64,000 bases of DNA from Microbacterium sp. CSI-V. Lineage in GTDB: Bacteria; Actinomycetota; Actinomycetes; Actinomycetales; Microbacteriaceae. Location of the stretch: assembly GCF_001984105.1 (NCBI RefSeq), contig NZ_MTQM01000009.1, positions 806,001-870,000 on the forward strand, read 5' to 3'. The position numbers and the translations under genes were made by a program. A model generated the notes under the pieces. The model saw only the letters and a program-made list of their open reading frames with translations. It searched no databases and had not been told where the DNA came from. This document shows, one piece after another, positions 43,627-51,299 of the stretch (positions within the stretch are counted from its first letter, which is position 1; every line of letters begins with the position of its first letter).

Positions 43627-45149
43627 CGATCACCCACCACCTCCGCGTCCACCGCAGCGACGAGAACCTCGCGCGCGAGGGGCAGCTGGCGTGGGCCCTG
43701 GCGCGCATCGCCGTCGACCCGGTCGCGGTCGACGACGATGTCGTGGACATGATCATCAACCGCGTCATCGACAACGCCGCCGTCGCGGCCGCCTCGCTCA
43801 CGCGGCGCCCGGTGAGCGCCGCGCGGCAGCAGGCCCTCGACCACGCCGTCTCGATCGGCGGCGTCGGCGGGACCGTGTTCGGCTGCGCCCTCGAGCGTCG
43901 CTCCAGCCCCGAGTGGGCCGCGTGGGCCAACGGCGTCGCGGTCCGCGAGCTCGACTACCACGACACCTTCCTCGCCGCCGACTACTCGCACCCGGGCGAC
44001 AACATCCCGCCCGTCGTCGCGGTCGCCCAGCACACCGGCCGCGACGGCGCGGCGGTCGTCCGCGCCCTCGCGACGGCGTACGAGGTGCAGATCGACCTCG
44101 TCCGCGCCATCTCGCTGCACAAGCACAAGATCGACCACGTCGCCCACCTCGGCCCCTCCGCCGCCGCCGGCATCGGCACCCTGCTCGACCTCGACCAGGA
44201 GACGATCTACCAGGCGATCGGTCAGGCGCTGCACACCACCACCGCCACCCGCCAGTCGCGCAAGGGCGAGATCTCCACGTGGAAGGCGCACGCACCCGCC
44301 TTCGCCGGGAAGATGGCCGTCGAAGCCGTCGACCGCGCGATGCGCGGCGAGACCAGCCCCTCCCCCATCTACGAGGGCGAGGACGGCGTGATCGCGTGGA
44401 TGCTGGGCGGACCGGATGCCACGTACGACGTGCCGCTCCCCGCCGAGGGCGAGTCCAAGCGCGCCATCCTCGACTCGTACACGAAGGAGCACTCGGCCGA
44501 GTACCAGGCCCAGGCGTGGATCGACCTCGCCCGCCGCCTCGGAACCGAGCGTCCCGAGCTGCGCGACCCCGCGAATGTGGCATCCATCGTCCTGCACACG
44601 AGCCACCACACGCACTACGTGATCGGCTCGGGCTCGGGCGACCCGCAGAAGTACGATCCCACCGCGTCGCGCGAGACGCTCGACCACTCGATCCCGTACA
44701 TCTTCGCCGTCGCCCTGCAGGACGGCGCGTGGCACCACGTCGACTCGTACGCGCCCGAGCGCGCGGGCCGCTACGACACCGTCGCCCTGTGGCACAAGAT
44801 CACCACGGCCGAGGATGCCGAGTGGACGCGCCGCTACCACTCCGAGGATCCGAACGAGAAGGCCTTCGGCGGTCGCGTGGTCATCACGCTGACCGACGGG
44901 TCCGTGGTCGAGGACGAGATCGCGGTCGCCGATGCCCACCCGCTCGGCGCCCGCCCCTTCGCCCGCGAGGACTACGTGCGCAAGTTCCGCCTGCTCGCAG
45001 AGCCCGTGCTCACCGCCGACGAGATCGAGCGGTTCCTCGCCCTGGCCCAGCGCCTGCCCGAACTCACCGCCGACGAGGTGCTGCAGCTCACGATCGTCGC
45101 GAAGCCGGGCGTCCTGGCCCTCGCGCCGGCGCCGAAGGGGCTGTTCTGA
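43623..45149 (+). CDS. prpD: 2-methylcitrate dehydratase
   Basis: The 508-aa protein is a MmgE/PrpD family enzyme: [65 protein letters not shown] and [13 protein letters not shown]. It dehydrates methylcitrate in the propionate breakdown route. ATG 43623 overlaps the GntR stop and its stop overlaps prpB (TGATG). Confidence 0.95.
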   Translation: MTITHHLRVHRSDENLAREGQLAWALARIAVDPVAVDDDVVDMIINRVIDNAAVAAASLTRRPVSAARQQALDHAVSIGGVGGTVFGCALERRSSPEWAAWANGVAVRELDYHDTFLAADYSHPGDNIPPVVAVAQHTGRDGAAVVRALATAYEVQIDLVRAISLHKHKIDHVAHLGPSAAAGIGTLLDLDQETIYQAIGQALHTTTATRQSRKGEISTWKAHAPAFAGKMAVEAVDRAMRGETSPSPIYEGEDGVIAWMLGGPDATYDVPLPAEGESKRAILDSYTKEHSAEYQAQAWIDLARRLGTERPELRDPANVASIVLHTSHHTHYVIGSGSGDPQKYDPTASRETLDHSIPYIFAVALQDGAWHHVDSYAPERAGRYDTVALWHKITTAEDAEWTRRYHSEDPNEKAFGGRVVITLTDGSVVEDEIAVADAHPLGARPFAREDYVRKFRLLAEPVLTADEIERFLALAQRLPELTADEVLQLTIVAKPGVLALAPAPKGLF

Positions 45150-46066
45150 TGCTGTACGCCCAGACCACCCCTCAGCAGAAGCGGCGCGCGCTGCGCGAGA
45201 AGCTGGCATCCGGGGAGCTCGTCCGGATGCCGGGCGCCTTCAACCCCCTCTCGGCGCGGCTGATCGAGCGCAAGGGGTTCGACGGCGTGTACATCTCGGG
45301 CGCGGTCATCTCGGCCGACCTGGGGCTGCCCGACATCGGCCTCACGATCCTCAGCGAGGTCGCCGGCCGCGGACAGCAGATCGCGCGCATGACGGAGCTG
45401 CCCGCGATCATCGACGCCGACACCGGCTTCGGCGAGCCGATGAACGTCGCCCGCACGATCCAGACGCTGGAGGACGCGGGCCTCGCCGGCACCCACATCG
45501 AGGACCAGGTCAACCCGAAGCGCTGCGGCCACCTCGACGGCAAGAGCGTCGTGGATGCCGACACCGCGATCAAGCGCATCCGCGCGGCCGTCGACGCCCG
45601 ACGCGACCCGGACTTCCTCATCATGGCCCGCACCGACGTCCGGGCCGTCGAGGGGCTTCCTGCCGCGATCGACCGTGCGAAGGCCCTGGTCGACGCCGGT
45701 GCCGACGCGGTGTTCCCCGAGGCGATGCGCGACCTCGGCGAGTTCGAGGCCATGCGCGCGGCGCTGGACGTGCCGATCCTGGCGAACATGACGGAGTTCG
45801 GGAAGTCCGAGCTCTTCTCCACCGCGCAGCTGCGCGACGCCGGTGTGAACCTGGTCATCTGGCCCGTCTCGCTCCTGCGCCTGGCGATGGGGGCCGCGGG
45901 CCGGGGCCTCGACGCCCTGGCATCCGAGGGTCATCTTCGCGACCAGCTCGGCGAGATGCAGCATCGCGCCGACCTCTACGACCTGATCGACTACGAGCAC
46001 TACTCGCGCTTCGACGCGAACGTGTTCGACTTCTCGGTCGCCGACAGCCGAGCCACGAAGGAGTGA
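45149..46066 (+). CDS. prpB: 2-methylisocitrate lyase
   Basis: The 305-aa PEP-mutase/ICL-family enzyme has VYISGAVISADLGLPD, IIDADTGFGEPMNVART with metal-binding Asp, HIEDQVNPKRCGH with catalytic Cys in KRCGH, and ARTDVRAVEGL. It splits methylisocitrate to pyruvate and succinate. Confidence 0.96.
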   Translation: MLYAQTTPQQKRRALREKLASGELVRMPGAFNPLSARLIERKGFDGVYISGAVISADLGLPDIGLTILSEVAGRGQQIARMTELPAIIDADTGFGEPMNVARTIQTLEDAGLAGTHIEDQVNPKRCGHLDGKSVVDADTAIKRIRAAVDARRDPDFLIMARTDVRAVEGLPAAIDRAKALVDAGADAVFPEAMRDLGEFEAMRAALDVPILANMTEFGKSELFSTAQLRDAGVNLVIWPVSLLRLAMGAAGRGLDALASEGHLRDQLGEMQHRADLYDLIDYEHYSRFDANVFDFSVADSRATKE

Positions 46067-46068
46067 GC

Positions 46069-47244
46069 ATGAGCGACGCAGAGATCAAGAAGGGTCTGGC
46101 CGGGGTGACGGTGGACTACACCGCCGTCAGCAAGGTCAACCCCGAGACCAACAGCCTCCTGTACCGCGGATATCCGGTGCAGGAGCTCGCCGCGACGCAG
46201 TCGTTCGAGGCCGTCGCGCTTCTGCTGTGGAACGGCGACCTCCCCACCGCCGAGGAGCTGCGGGAGTTCGAGGAGTTCGAGCGCTCCCACCGCGCGCTGG
46301 ATGCCGCCGTCCGCACCACGATCGATCTGCTCCCGCTCGACGCCCACCCCATGGACGTCGCCCGCACGGCGGTGTCGGTGATCGGCGCGCTCGCTCCCGC
46401 GGCCGACGTGGCCGACAACTCCGCGGCCTCCGACCTCGCGAAGGCGAAACTGCTGTTCGCGAAGATCCCCGCGATCGTCGCCTACGACCAGCGTCGCCGG
46501 CGCGGCGAGGCGCTCGTCGAGCCCCGCGCCGATCTCGACTACGCGCGCAACTTCCTCTGGATGACCTTCGGCGAGGAGGCCGACGAGGTCGTCGCCCGCG
46601 CGTTCGCGGTGTCGATGGTGCTGTACGCCGAGCACTCGTTCAACGCCTCGACCTTCACCGCCCGCGTCATCACCTCGACCACGGCCGACCTGTACTCCGC
46701 GGTCGTCGGGGCGATCGGGGCGCTCAAGGGCGCCCTGCACGGCGGAGCCAACGAGGCCGTGATGCACATCCTCGACGAGATCGGCTCGGTCGAGAACGTG
46801 GGTCCGTGGTTGGACACCGCCCTCGCCGAGAAGCGCAAGATCATGGGCTTCGGCCACCGCGTGTACAAGAAGGGCGACTCGCGCGTCCCCACGATGAAGG
46901 CGGCGCTCGACACGCTCGTCGCGCACTACGGCGCCGACGACCTCGCCGCGCTGTACGACGCCCTCGAGACGGAGTTCGTCGGCCGCAAGGGCATCTACCC
47001 CAACCTCGACTACCCGTCCGGGCCCGCGTACCACCTGATCGGTTTCGACACCCCGACCTTCACGCCGCTGTTCGTCGCCGCGCGCGTGACGGGCTGGACG
47101 GCGCACATCATCGAGCAGGCGGCATCCAACGCCCTCATCCGTCCGCTCTCGGCCTACAACGGCGTCGACGAGCGGCACATCGACGGATACATCGCCAGCG
47201 ACGCGGAGCGGGAGGCCGCCGAGCGCGACGAAGAAGCGCAGTGA
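46069..47244 (+). CDS. prpC: 2-methylcitrate synthase
   Basis: The 391-aa citrate-synthase fold enzyme has YRGYPVQELA, HSFNASTFTARV, GALHGGANEAVM (catalytic His), MGFGHRVYKKGDSR (second His) and catalytic Asp in LDYPSGPAYHLIG. Co-transcription with prpDB assigns it as methylcitrate synthase; it condenses propionyl-CoA with oxaloacetate. GAAGGAG lies just before the ATG, 2 nt after the prpB stop. Confidence 0.95.
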   Translation: MSDAEIKKGLAGVTVDYTAVSKVNPETNSLLYRGYPVQELAATQSFEAVALLLWNGDLPTAEELREFEEFERSHRALDAAVRTTIDLLPLDAHPMDVARTAVSVIGALAPAADVADNSAASDLAKAKLLFAKIPAIVAYDQRRRRGEALVEPRADLDYARNFLWMTFGEEADEVVARAFAVSMVLYAEHSFNASTFTARVITSTTADLYSAVVGAIGALKGALHGGANEAVMHILDEIGSVENVGPWLDTALAEKRKIMGFGHRVYKKGDSRVPTMKAALDTLVAHYGADDLAALYDALETEFVGRKGIYPNLDYPSGPAYHLIGFDTPTFTPLFVAARVTGWTAHIIEQAASNALIRPLSAYNGVDERHIDGYIASDAEREAAERDEEAQ

Positions 47245-47247
47245 CTC

Positions 47248-47293
47248 CGCCGCCCCGACCCGGGGCGGCGAGGTCGGCCCCGCACCCGGGGCC
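47248..47293 (+). terminator. Two tandem hairpins after prpC
   Basis: A 9-bp stem (47248-47256 with 47262-47270) and a 6-bp stem (47276-47281 with 47288-47293) lie back to back between prpC and etfB. Confidence 0.7.
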
Positions 47294-47339
47294 GTGACAC
47301 GGATCCCGCGACGCGGCGGGATCGGACGAGGAGAGATCG

Positions 47340-48116
47340 ATGAAGATCGTGGTCCTGGTGAAAGACGTGCCCGACACGTGGGGCGAGCGCAGACTCGACC
47401 TCGAAACGGGGCTCGCGCGGCGCGACGAGAGCGATCACGTCCTCGACGAGATCGACGAGCGCGCCCTCGAGGTCGCCCTGGCCTTCGCCGACGGGCATCC
47501 GGATGCCGAGGTCGTCGCCGTCTCGATGGCGACCGAGGCCGCCACGGCCACGCTGCGCAAAGCGCTCGCGATGGGGGCCCACTCCGCGGTCCACGTCGTG
47601 GACGACGCCCTGCGCGGAGCGGACGTCGCGCTCACCGCCGAGGTGCTGGCGGCCACGCTGTCGCGCGTCGGCTTCGATCTCGTCGTCGCCGGGAACCTCT
47701 CCACCGACGGCGCGGGCGGGGTGCTCCCCGCCATGCTCGCCGAGCACCTGCGCGTGCCGCACGCCACATCGCTGTCGGACGTCGAGATCGGGGATGCCAC
47801 GGTGTCGGGCACCCGGACCACCGAGGCCGCCACCGCGCGGGTGTCCGCGCCCCTGCCGGCCGTGATCTCGATCACCGAGGCGCTGCCCGATGGCCGCTTC
47901 CCCACGTTCAAAGGCATCCTGGCGGCGAAGAAGAAGCCGTTCGAGACGCTCTCGCTCGCCGACCTCGGACTCGACGCGGATCCGGCCCGGGCACCGTGGT
48001 CGATCCTCACGACGGTCGCGGCGCGGCCCCCGCGCGCCGCCGGGACCACGATCGTCGACGAGGGCGACGCCGGGGAACGGCTCGCGGCGTTCCTCCTCGA
48101 GAACCGGTTGGCGTGA
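47340..48116 (+). CDS. etfB: Electron transfer flavoprotein beta subunit
   Basis: The 258-aa protein starts KIVVLVKDVPDTWGERRLD and has the ETF-beta loop DLVVAGNLSTDGAGGVLPAMLAE and the fold end EVLAAKKKPFETL-like region. With EtfA it holds FAD and AMP and carries electrons from acyl-CoA or related dehydrogenases. Ribosome site GAGGAGAG. Confidence 0.94.
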   Translation: MKIVVLVKDVPDTWGERRLDLETGLARRDESDHVLDEIDERALEVALAFADGHPDAEVVAVSMATEAATATLRKALAMGAHSAVHVVDDALRGADVALTAEVLAATLSRVGFDLVVAGNLSTDGAGGVLPAMLAEHLRVPHATSLSDVEIGDATVSGTRTTEAATARVSAPLPAVISITEALPDGRFPTFKGILAAKKKPFETLSLADLGLDADPARAPWSILTTVAARPPRAAGTTIVDEGDAGERLAAFLLENRLA

Positions 48117-48126
48117 GGGGACGACG

Positions 48127-49095
48127 ATGACCGACACCATCCTGGTCCTGCTCGAGACCGCCCCGGGCGGCGGGCTCGCGAAGACCGCCGCCGGCCTGCT
48201 CGGCGCCGCGCGCGGCATCGGCTCCGCCGTCGCGCTGATCGTCGCCGACGGCGACACCCGGGCGCTCGCCGACGACGCCATCGCCGCGGGAGCCGAACGC
48301 GTCCTCATCGCAGCCGACGACCCCGCGTTCCTCACCGGCCCCGCCGTCGACGCCCTCGACGCGGCGTTCGCGCAACTGTCCCCCGCCGCCGTGCTCCTTC
48401 CGCACACGGTCGACGGACGCGATGTCGCGGGACGCTTCGCCGCCCGTCGCCGTCTGCCCCTCGCGATGGATGCCGTGGGCCTCGACCGCGACGACCTCGG
48501 CGTCCTCGCCCGGCACTCGGTCTTCGGCGGCGGATTCGACGTGACATCCGGCTCGACTCTCGGACCGCTCGTCGTGACCGTCCGCCCCGGGGCGATCGAC
48601 GCGCGCGCGGAGGCCGTGCCGGACGCCGCCGTCGAGACGCTCGAGGTGACCCCTTCGGGCCTTCCCGCCGCCCGTGTCGAGGACGCCCAGCCGGTCGTCG
48701 CGACGTCGACCCGTCCCGAACTGCGGGGCGCCGCCGCCGTGGTGTCGGGCGGGCGCGGCGTCGGTTCGGTCGAGGGGTTCGCGCTCGTCGAGCAGCTCGC
48801 CGACGCGCTCGGCGCCGCCGTGGGCGCGTCCCGCGCGGCAGTGGATGCCGGCTACGTCGCCGCCGCGGCCCAGGTCGGGCAGACCGGGGTCTCGGTGTCG
48901 CCGCGGCTGTACGTCGCGCTCGGGATCAGCGGCGCGATCCAGCACCGGGCGGGCATGCAGACGGCGCAGACGATCGTCGCGATCAACAAGGACCCCGAGG
49001 CGCCGATCTTCGCCATCGCCGACCTCGGCATCGTCGGCGACGTCTTCACCGTGGTGCCCCAGGCGATCGCCGCTCTGGAAGCGAAGCGCTCATGA
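48127..49095 (+). CDS. etfA: Electron transfer flavoprotein alpha subunit
   Basis: The 322-aa protein has the EtfA FAD signature VVSGGRGVGSVEGFALVEQLAD, GASRAAVDAGYV, VGQTGVSVSPRLYVALGISGAIQHRAGM and IVAINKDPEAPIFAIADLGIVGDV. It overlaps the cytochrome gene by 4 nt. Confidence 0.95.
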   Translation: MTDTILVLLETAPGGGLAKTAAGLLGAARGIGSAVALIVADGDTRALADDAIAAGAERVLIAADDPAFLTGPAVDALDAAFAQLSPAAVLLPHTVDGRDVAGRFAARRRLPLAMDAVGLDRDDLGVLARHSVFGGGFDVTSGSTLGPLVVTVRPGAIDARAEAVPDAAVETLEVTPSGLPAARVEDAQPVVATSTRPELRGAAAVVSGGRGVGSVEGFALVEQLADALGAAVGASRAAVDAGYVAAAAQVGQTGVSVSPRLYVALGISGAIQHRAGMQTAQTIVAINKDPEAPIFAIADLGIVGDVFTVVPQAIAALEAKRS

Positions 49096-50501
49096 ACGGC
49101 GTCCTGCGCCGAGGGCTCCCTCGCGTGCCGGGCGGGGAGCCGTGGCCGCCGGCGGGCGACGGCGCCGATCCTTCCGGCGGAGTTCTCGCCCGACCTGCCG
49201 TCGCGGACGGGGCCTCCGCGGAGAGTCGTGCGGAGAGTCCGCAGGAGGGCGCGCCGTCGCGGCCCCCGACGACGGAGGACGTGCTCCCCGTCACGCCTAC
49301 CGCCGTCGCGCCCGCGCCCGCCGAGACTGCTGCCTCGGGCCTTCGGCGAGGGCTCCCCCGCGTGTCCGGGGGCGAGCCGTGGCCACCGGCCTCCGCGCTT
49401 CCCGCCGCCGCTCCCGCGCGCCCCGCCGCCGCTCCCGCGGATGCACTCGCGCGCGTGCCGAGCAGCACGGCCACGGCATCCGCCGGTCCCGTGGCATCCG
49501 CGTCCCCACGCCCACCGCTGCGAGGCCGACAGAGCGTCTTCCCGACGGCGTCGTCGGAGCGGTGGATCGCCCTGCGGGCGGAGCGCATCGGACGCGAGCG
49601 CACGCGCGACGTCGCGGCTCCCCGGCGAACCGGGATCGTTCTCGTGGGCGCCGTCGGTCTGGGGTTCGCCGCGGGGATGCTCGTGCTGCTGACCCGCTGG
49701 CTCCTGAGCACACCGGCGGGCGTCGCGTTCCTCACCGCTTATCCGGGCGAGTATCCGCTTCCCGCAGCCGCCCCCGTCGGCCTTCCCGCGTGGCTCGGGT
49801 GGCAGCACTTCCTCAACGCGTTCTTCCTCGTGCTGATCGTGCGCTCGGGTCTCCAGGTGCGACACCAGAAGCGGCCGTCCGCATTCTGGTCACCGCGCCG
49901 CGATCCGAAACGGAAGATCAGCCTCACCCTGTGGTTCCATCAGGCGCTCGACGTGCTCTGGATCGCCAACGGCGTCCTGTTCCTCGTGCTGCTGTTCGCG
50001 ACCGGGCAATGGATGCGGATCGTCCCGACGTCGTGGGAGGTGATCCCGAACGCCCTCAGCGCGGCCGCGCAGTACACGTCGCTCGACTGGCCCACGGAGA
50101 ACGGATGGCTGAACTACAACGCCCTGCAGCAGCTGGCGTACTTCACGATCGTCTTCGTCGCGGCCCCGCTCGCGATCGCCACCGGGGTCCGCATGTCGGG
50201 GGTCTGGCCGCGCAACGCGACCCGCCTCACCCGTGCCTATCGGGTCGAGTGGGCGCGCGCCGTCCACTACCCCGTCATGCTGTTCTTCGTCGCGTTCACG
50301 GTGGTGCACGTCGGACTCGTGCTCGCCACCGGTGCGCGCCGCAACCTGAACCACATGTACGCCGCGCAGGACGGTGACGGCTGGCTCGGAGTGGTGCTGT
50401 TCGCGGCGTCGATCGCGGTGATCGCCGCCGCGTGGCTCGCCGCGAGACCTGTGGTCCTCGCCCCGATCGCCCGCCTGTTCGGCAGCGTCGCGACGCGCTG
50501 A
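49092..50501 (+). CDS. Membrane cytochrome b/b6-type protein
   Basis: The 469-aa protein has a Pro/Ala-rich N-terminal region with two copies of RRGLPRVxGGEPWPP (near residues 6 and 86), then about five or six membrane helices from residue 178. Possible heme ligands are His in GWQHFLNAF, LWFHQALDVLW, AVHYPVMLF and FTVVHVGLV. It is coupled to etfBA, so it may pass ETF electrons to quinone in place of the usual ETF-QO. That is inference from gene order. Confidence 0.75.
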   Translation: MNGVLRRGLPRVPGGEPWPPAGDGADPSGGVLARPAVADGASAESRAESPQEGAPSRPPTTEDVLPVTPTAVAPAPAETAASGLRRGLPRVSGGEPWPPASALPAAAPARPAAAPADALARVPSSTATASAGPVASASPRPPLRGRQSVFPTASSERWIALRAERIGRERTRDVAAPRRTGIVLVGAVGLGFAAGMLVLLTRWLLSTPAGVAFLTAYPGEYPLPAAAPVGLPAWLGWQHFLNAFFLVLIVRSGLQVRHQKRPSAFWSPRRDPKRKISLTLWFHQALDVLWIANGVLFLVLLFATGQWMRIVPTSWEVIPNALSAAAQYTSLDWPTENGWLNYNALQQLAYFTIVFVAAPLAIATGVRMSGVWPRNATRLTRAYRVEWARAVHYPVMLFFVAFTVVHVGLVLATGARRNLNHMYAAQDGDGWLGVVLFAASIAVIAAAWLAARPVVLAPIARLFGSVATR

Positions 50502-50507
50502 CGGCGG

Positions 50508-50975
50508 TCAGGCGACGGTGAAGACGACCTCGACCTCGACCGGGCTGTCCAGCGGAAGCACCGGGACGCCGACCGCGGAGCGGGCGTGCGCACCGGCGTC
50601 ACCGAACACCTCGCCGAGGAACTCGCTCGCCCCGTTGATGACGCCCGGCTGACCGGTGAACTCGGGCACGGATGCCACGAAGCCCGTGATCTTGAGGACA
50701 CCGGTGAGGTTGTCGACGCCGCCGACGAGCGACGCGGCCGCGGCGAGGGCATTGAGCGCGCTCTGCCGCGCGTAGGTCTTGGCATCCGCGGGGGACACGA
50801 GTCCGTCGCCCTCGCCGACCTTGCCGGTCGCGGGGAGCGCGCCCTGCACCATCGGAAGCTGGCCGGAGGTGTACACGAGGTCGCCGTGACGCTTCGCCGG
50901 GATGTAGGCCGCGACGGGCGGGACGACACCGGGCACCTCGACACCGAGCGCCGCCAGGCGCTCCGAGACGCTCAC
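50508..50975 (-). CDS. RidA-family protein
   Basis: The 155-aa protein has the RidA end (HARSAVGVPVLPLDSPVEVEVVFTV, Arg in HARSAVG) and YTSGQLPM. RidA proteins hydrolyse reactive enamines or imines. It ends 7 nt from the cytochrome stop and starts at GTG 50975 overlapping the DUF4177 stop. Confidence 0.88.
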   Translation of the reverse strand: MSVSERLAALGVEVPGVVPPVAAYIPAKRHGDLVYTSGQLPMVQGALPATGKVGEGDGLVSPADAKTYARQSALNALAAAASLVGGVDNLTGVLKITGFVASVPEFTGQPGVINGASEFLGEVFGDAGAHARSAVGVPVLPLDSPVEVEVVFTVA

Positions 50976-51190
50976 TCCTGGCCCTCGAACTGGCGAGCGG
51001 CGGTGGCGGCGGCACCGAGGCCGGCGTTGGCCTCCCCGCCACCCACGGGACGCTTGAAGTACGCCACGAGGCCACCCTCGGGGCCGGTCACGACCTGGAC
51101 GAGCTCCCACCCCTGCTTGCCCCAGTTGTTGAGGATGGCAGCGGTGTTGTGGATCAGCAGCGGCGTGGTGAGGTATTCCCACGTGGTCAT
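50972..51190 (-). CDS. DUF4177-like small protein
   Basis: The 72-aa protein has WEYLTTPLLIHNTAAILNNWGKQGWELVQVV followed by GLVAYFKRP, the DUF4177 pattern. Its role is unknown. GGGAGCC precedes the ATG. Confidence 0.75.
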   Translation of the reverse strand: MTTWEYLTTPLLIHNTAAILNNWGKQGWELVQVVTGPEGGLVAYFKRPVGGGEANAGLGAAATAARQFEGQE

Positions 51191-51286
51191 CGGGGCTCCC
51201 GGCGGGTCGGCTCGGCGGTCGAGCGAGAGGGTGGACGCGTACGCGCGCGAGCGCACGCCTTCAAGGCATCGCCCAGCAACGTCGCT

Positions 51287-51292
51287 TAGCAT
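51287..51292 (+). promoter_or_regulatory. -10 box of a probable leaderless promoter
   Basis: TAGCAT ends 7 nt before the ATG at 51300 and there is no ribosome site, as in leaderless actinobacterial transcripts. Confidence 0.5.
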
Positions 51293-51299
51293 CAAGCCT

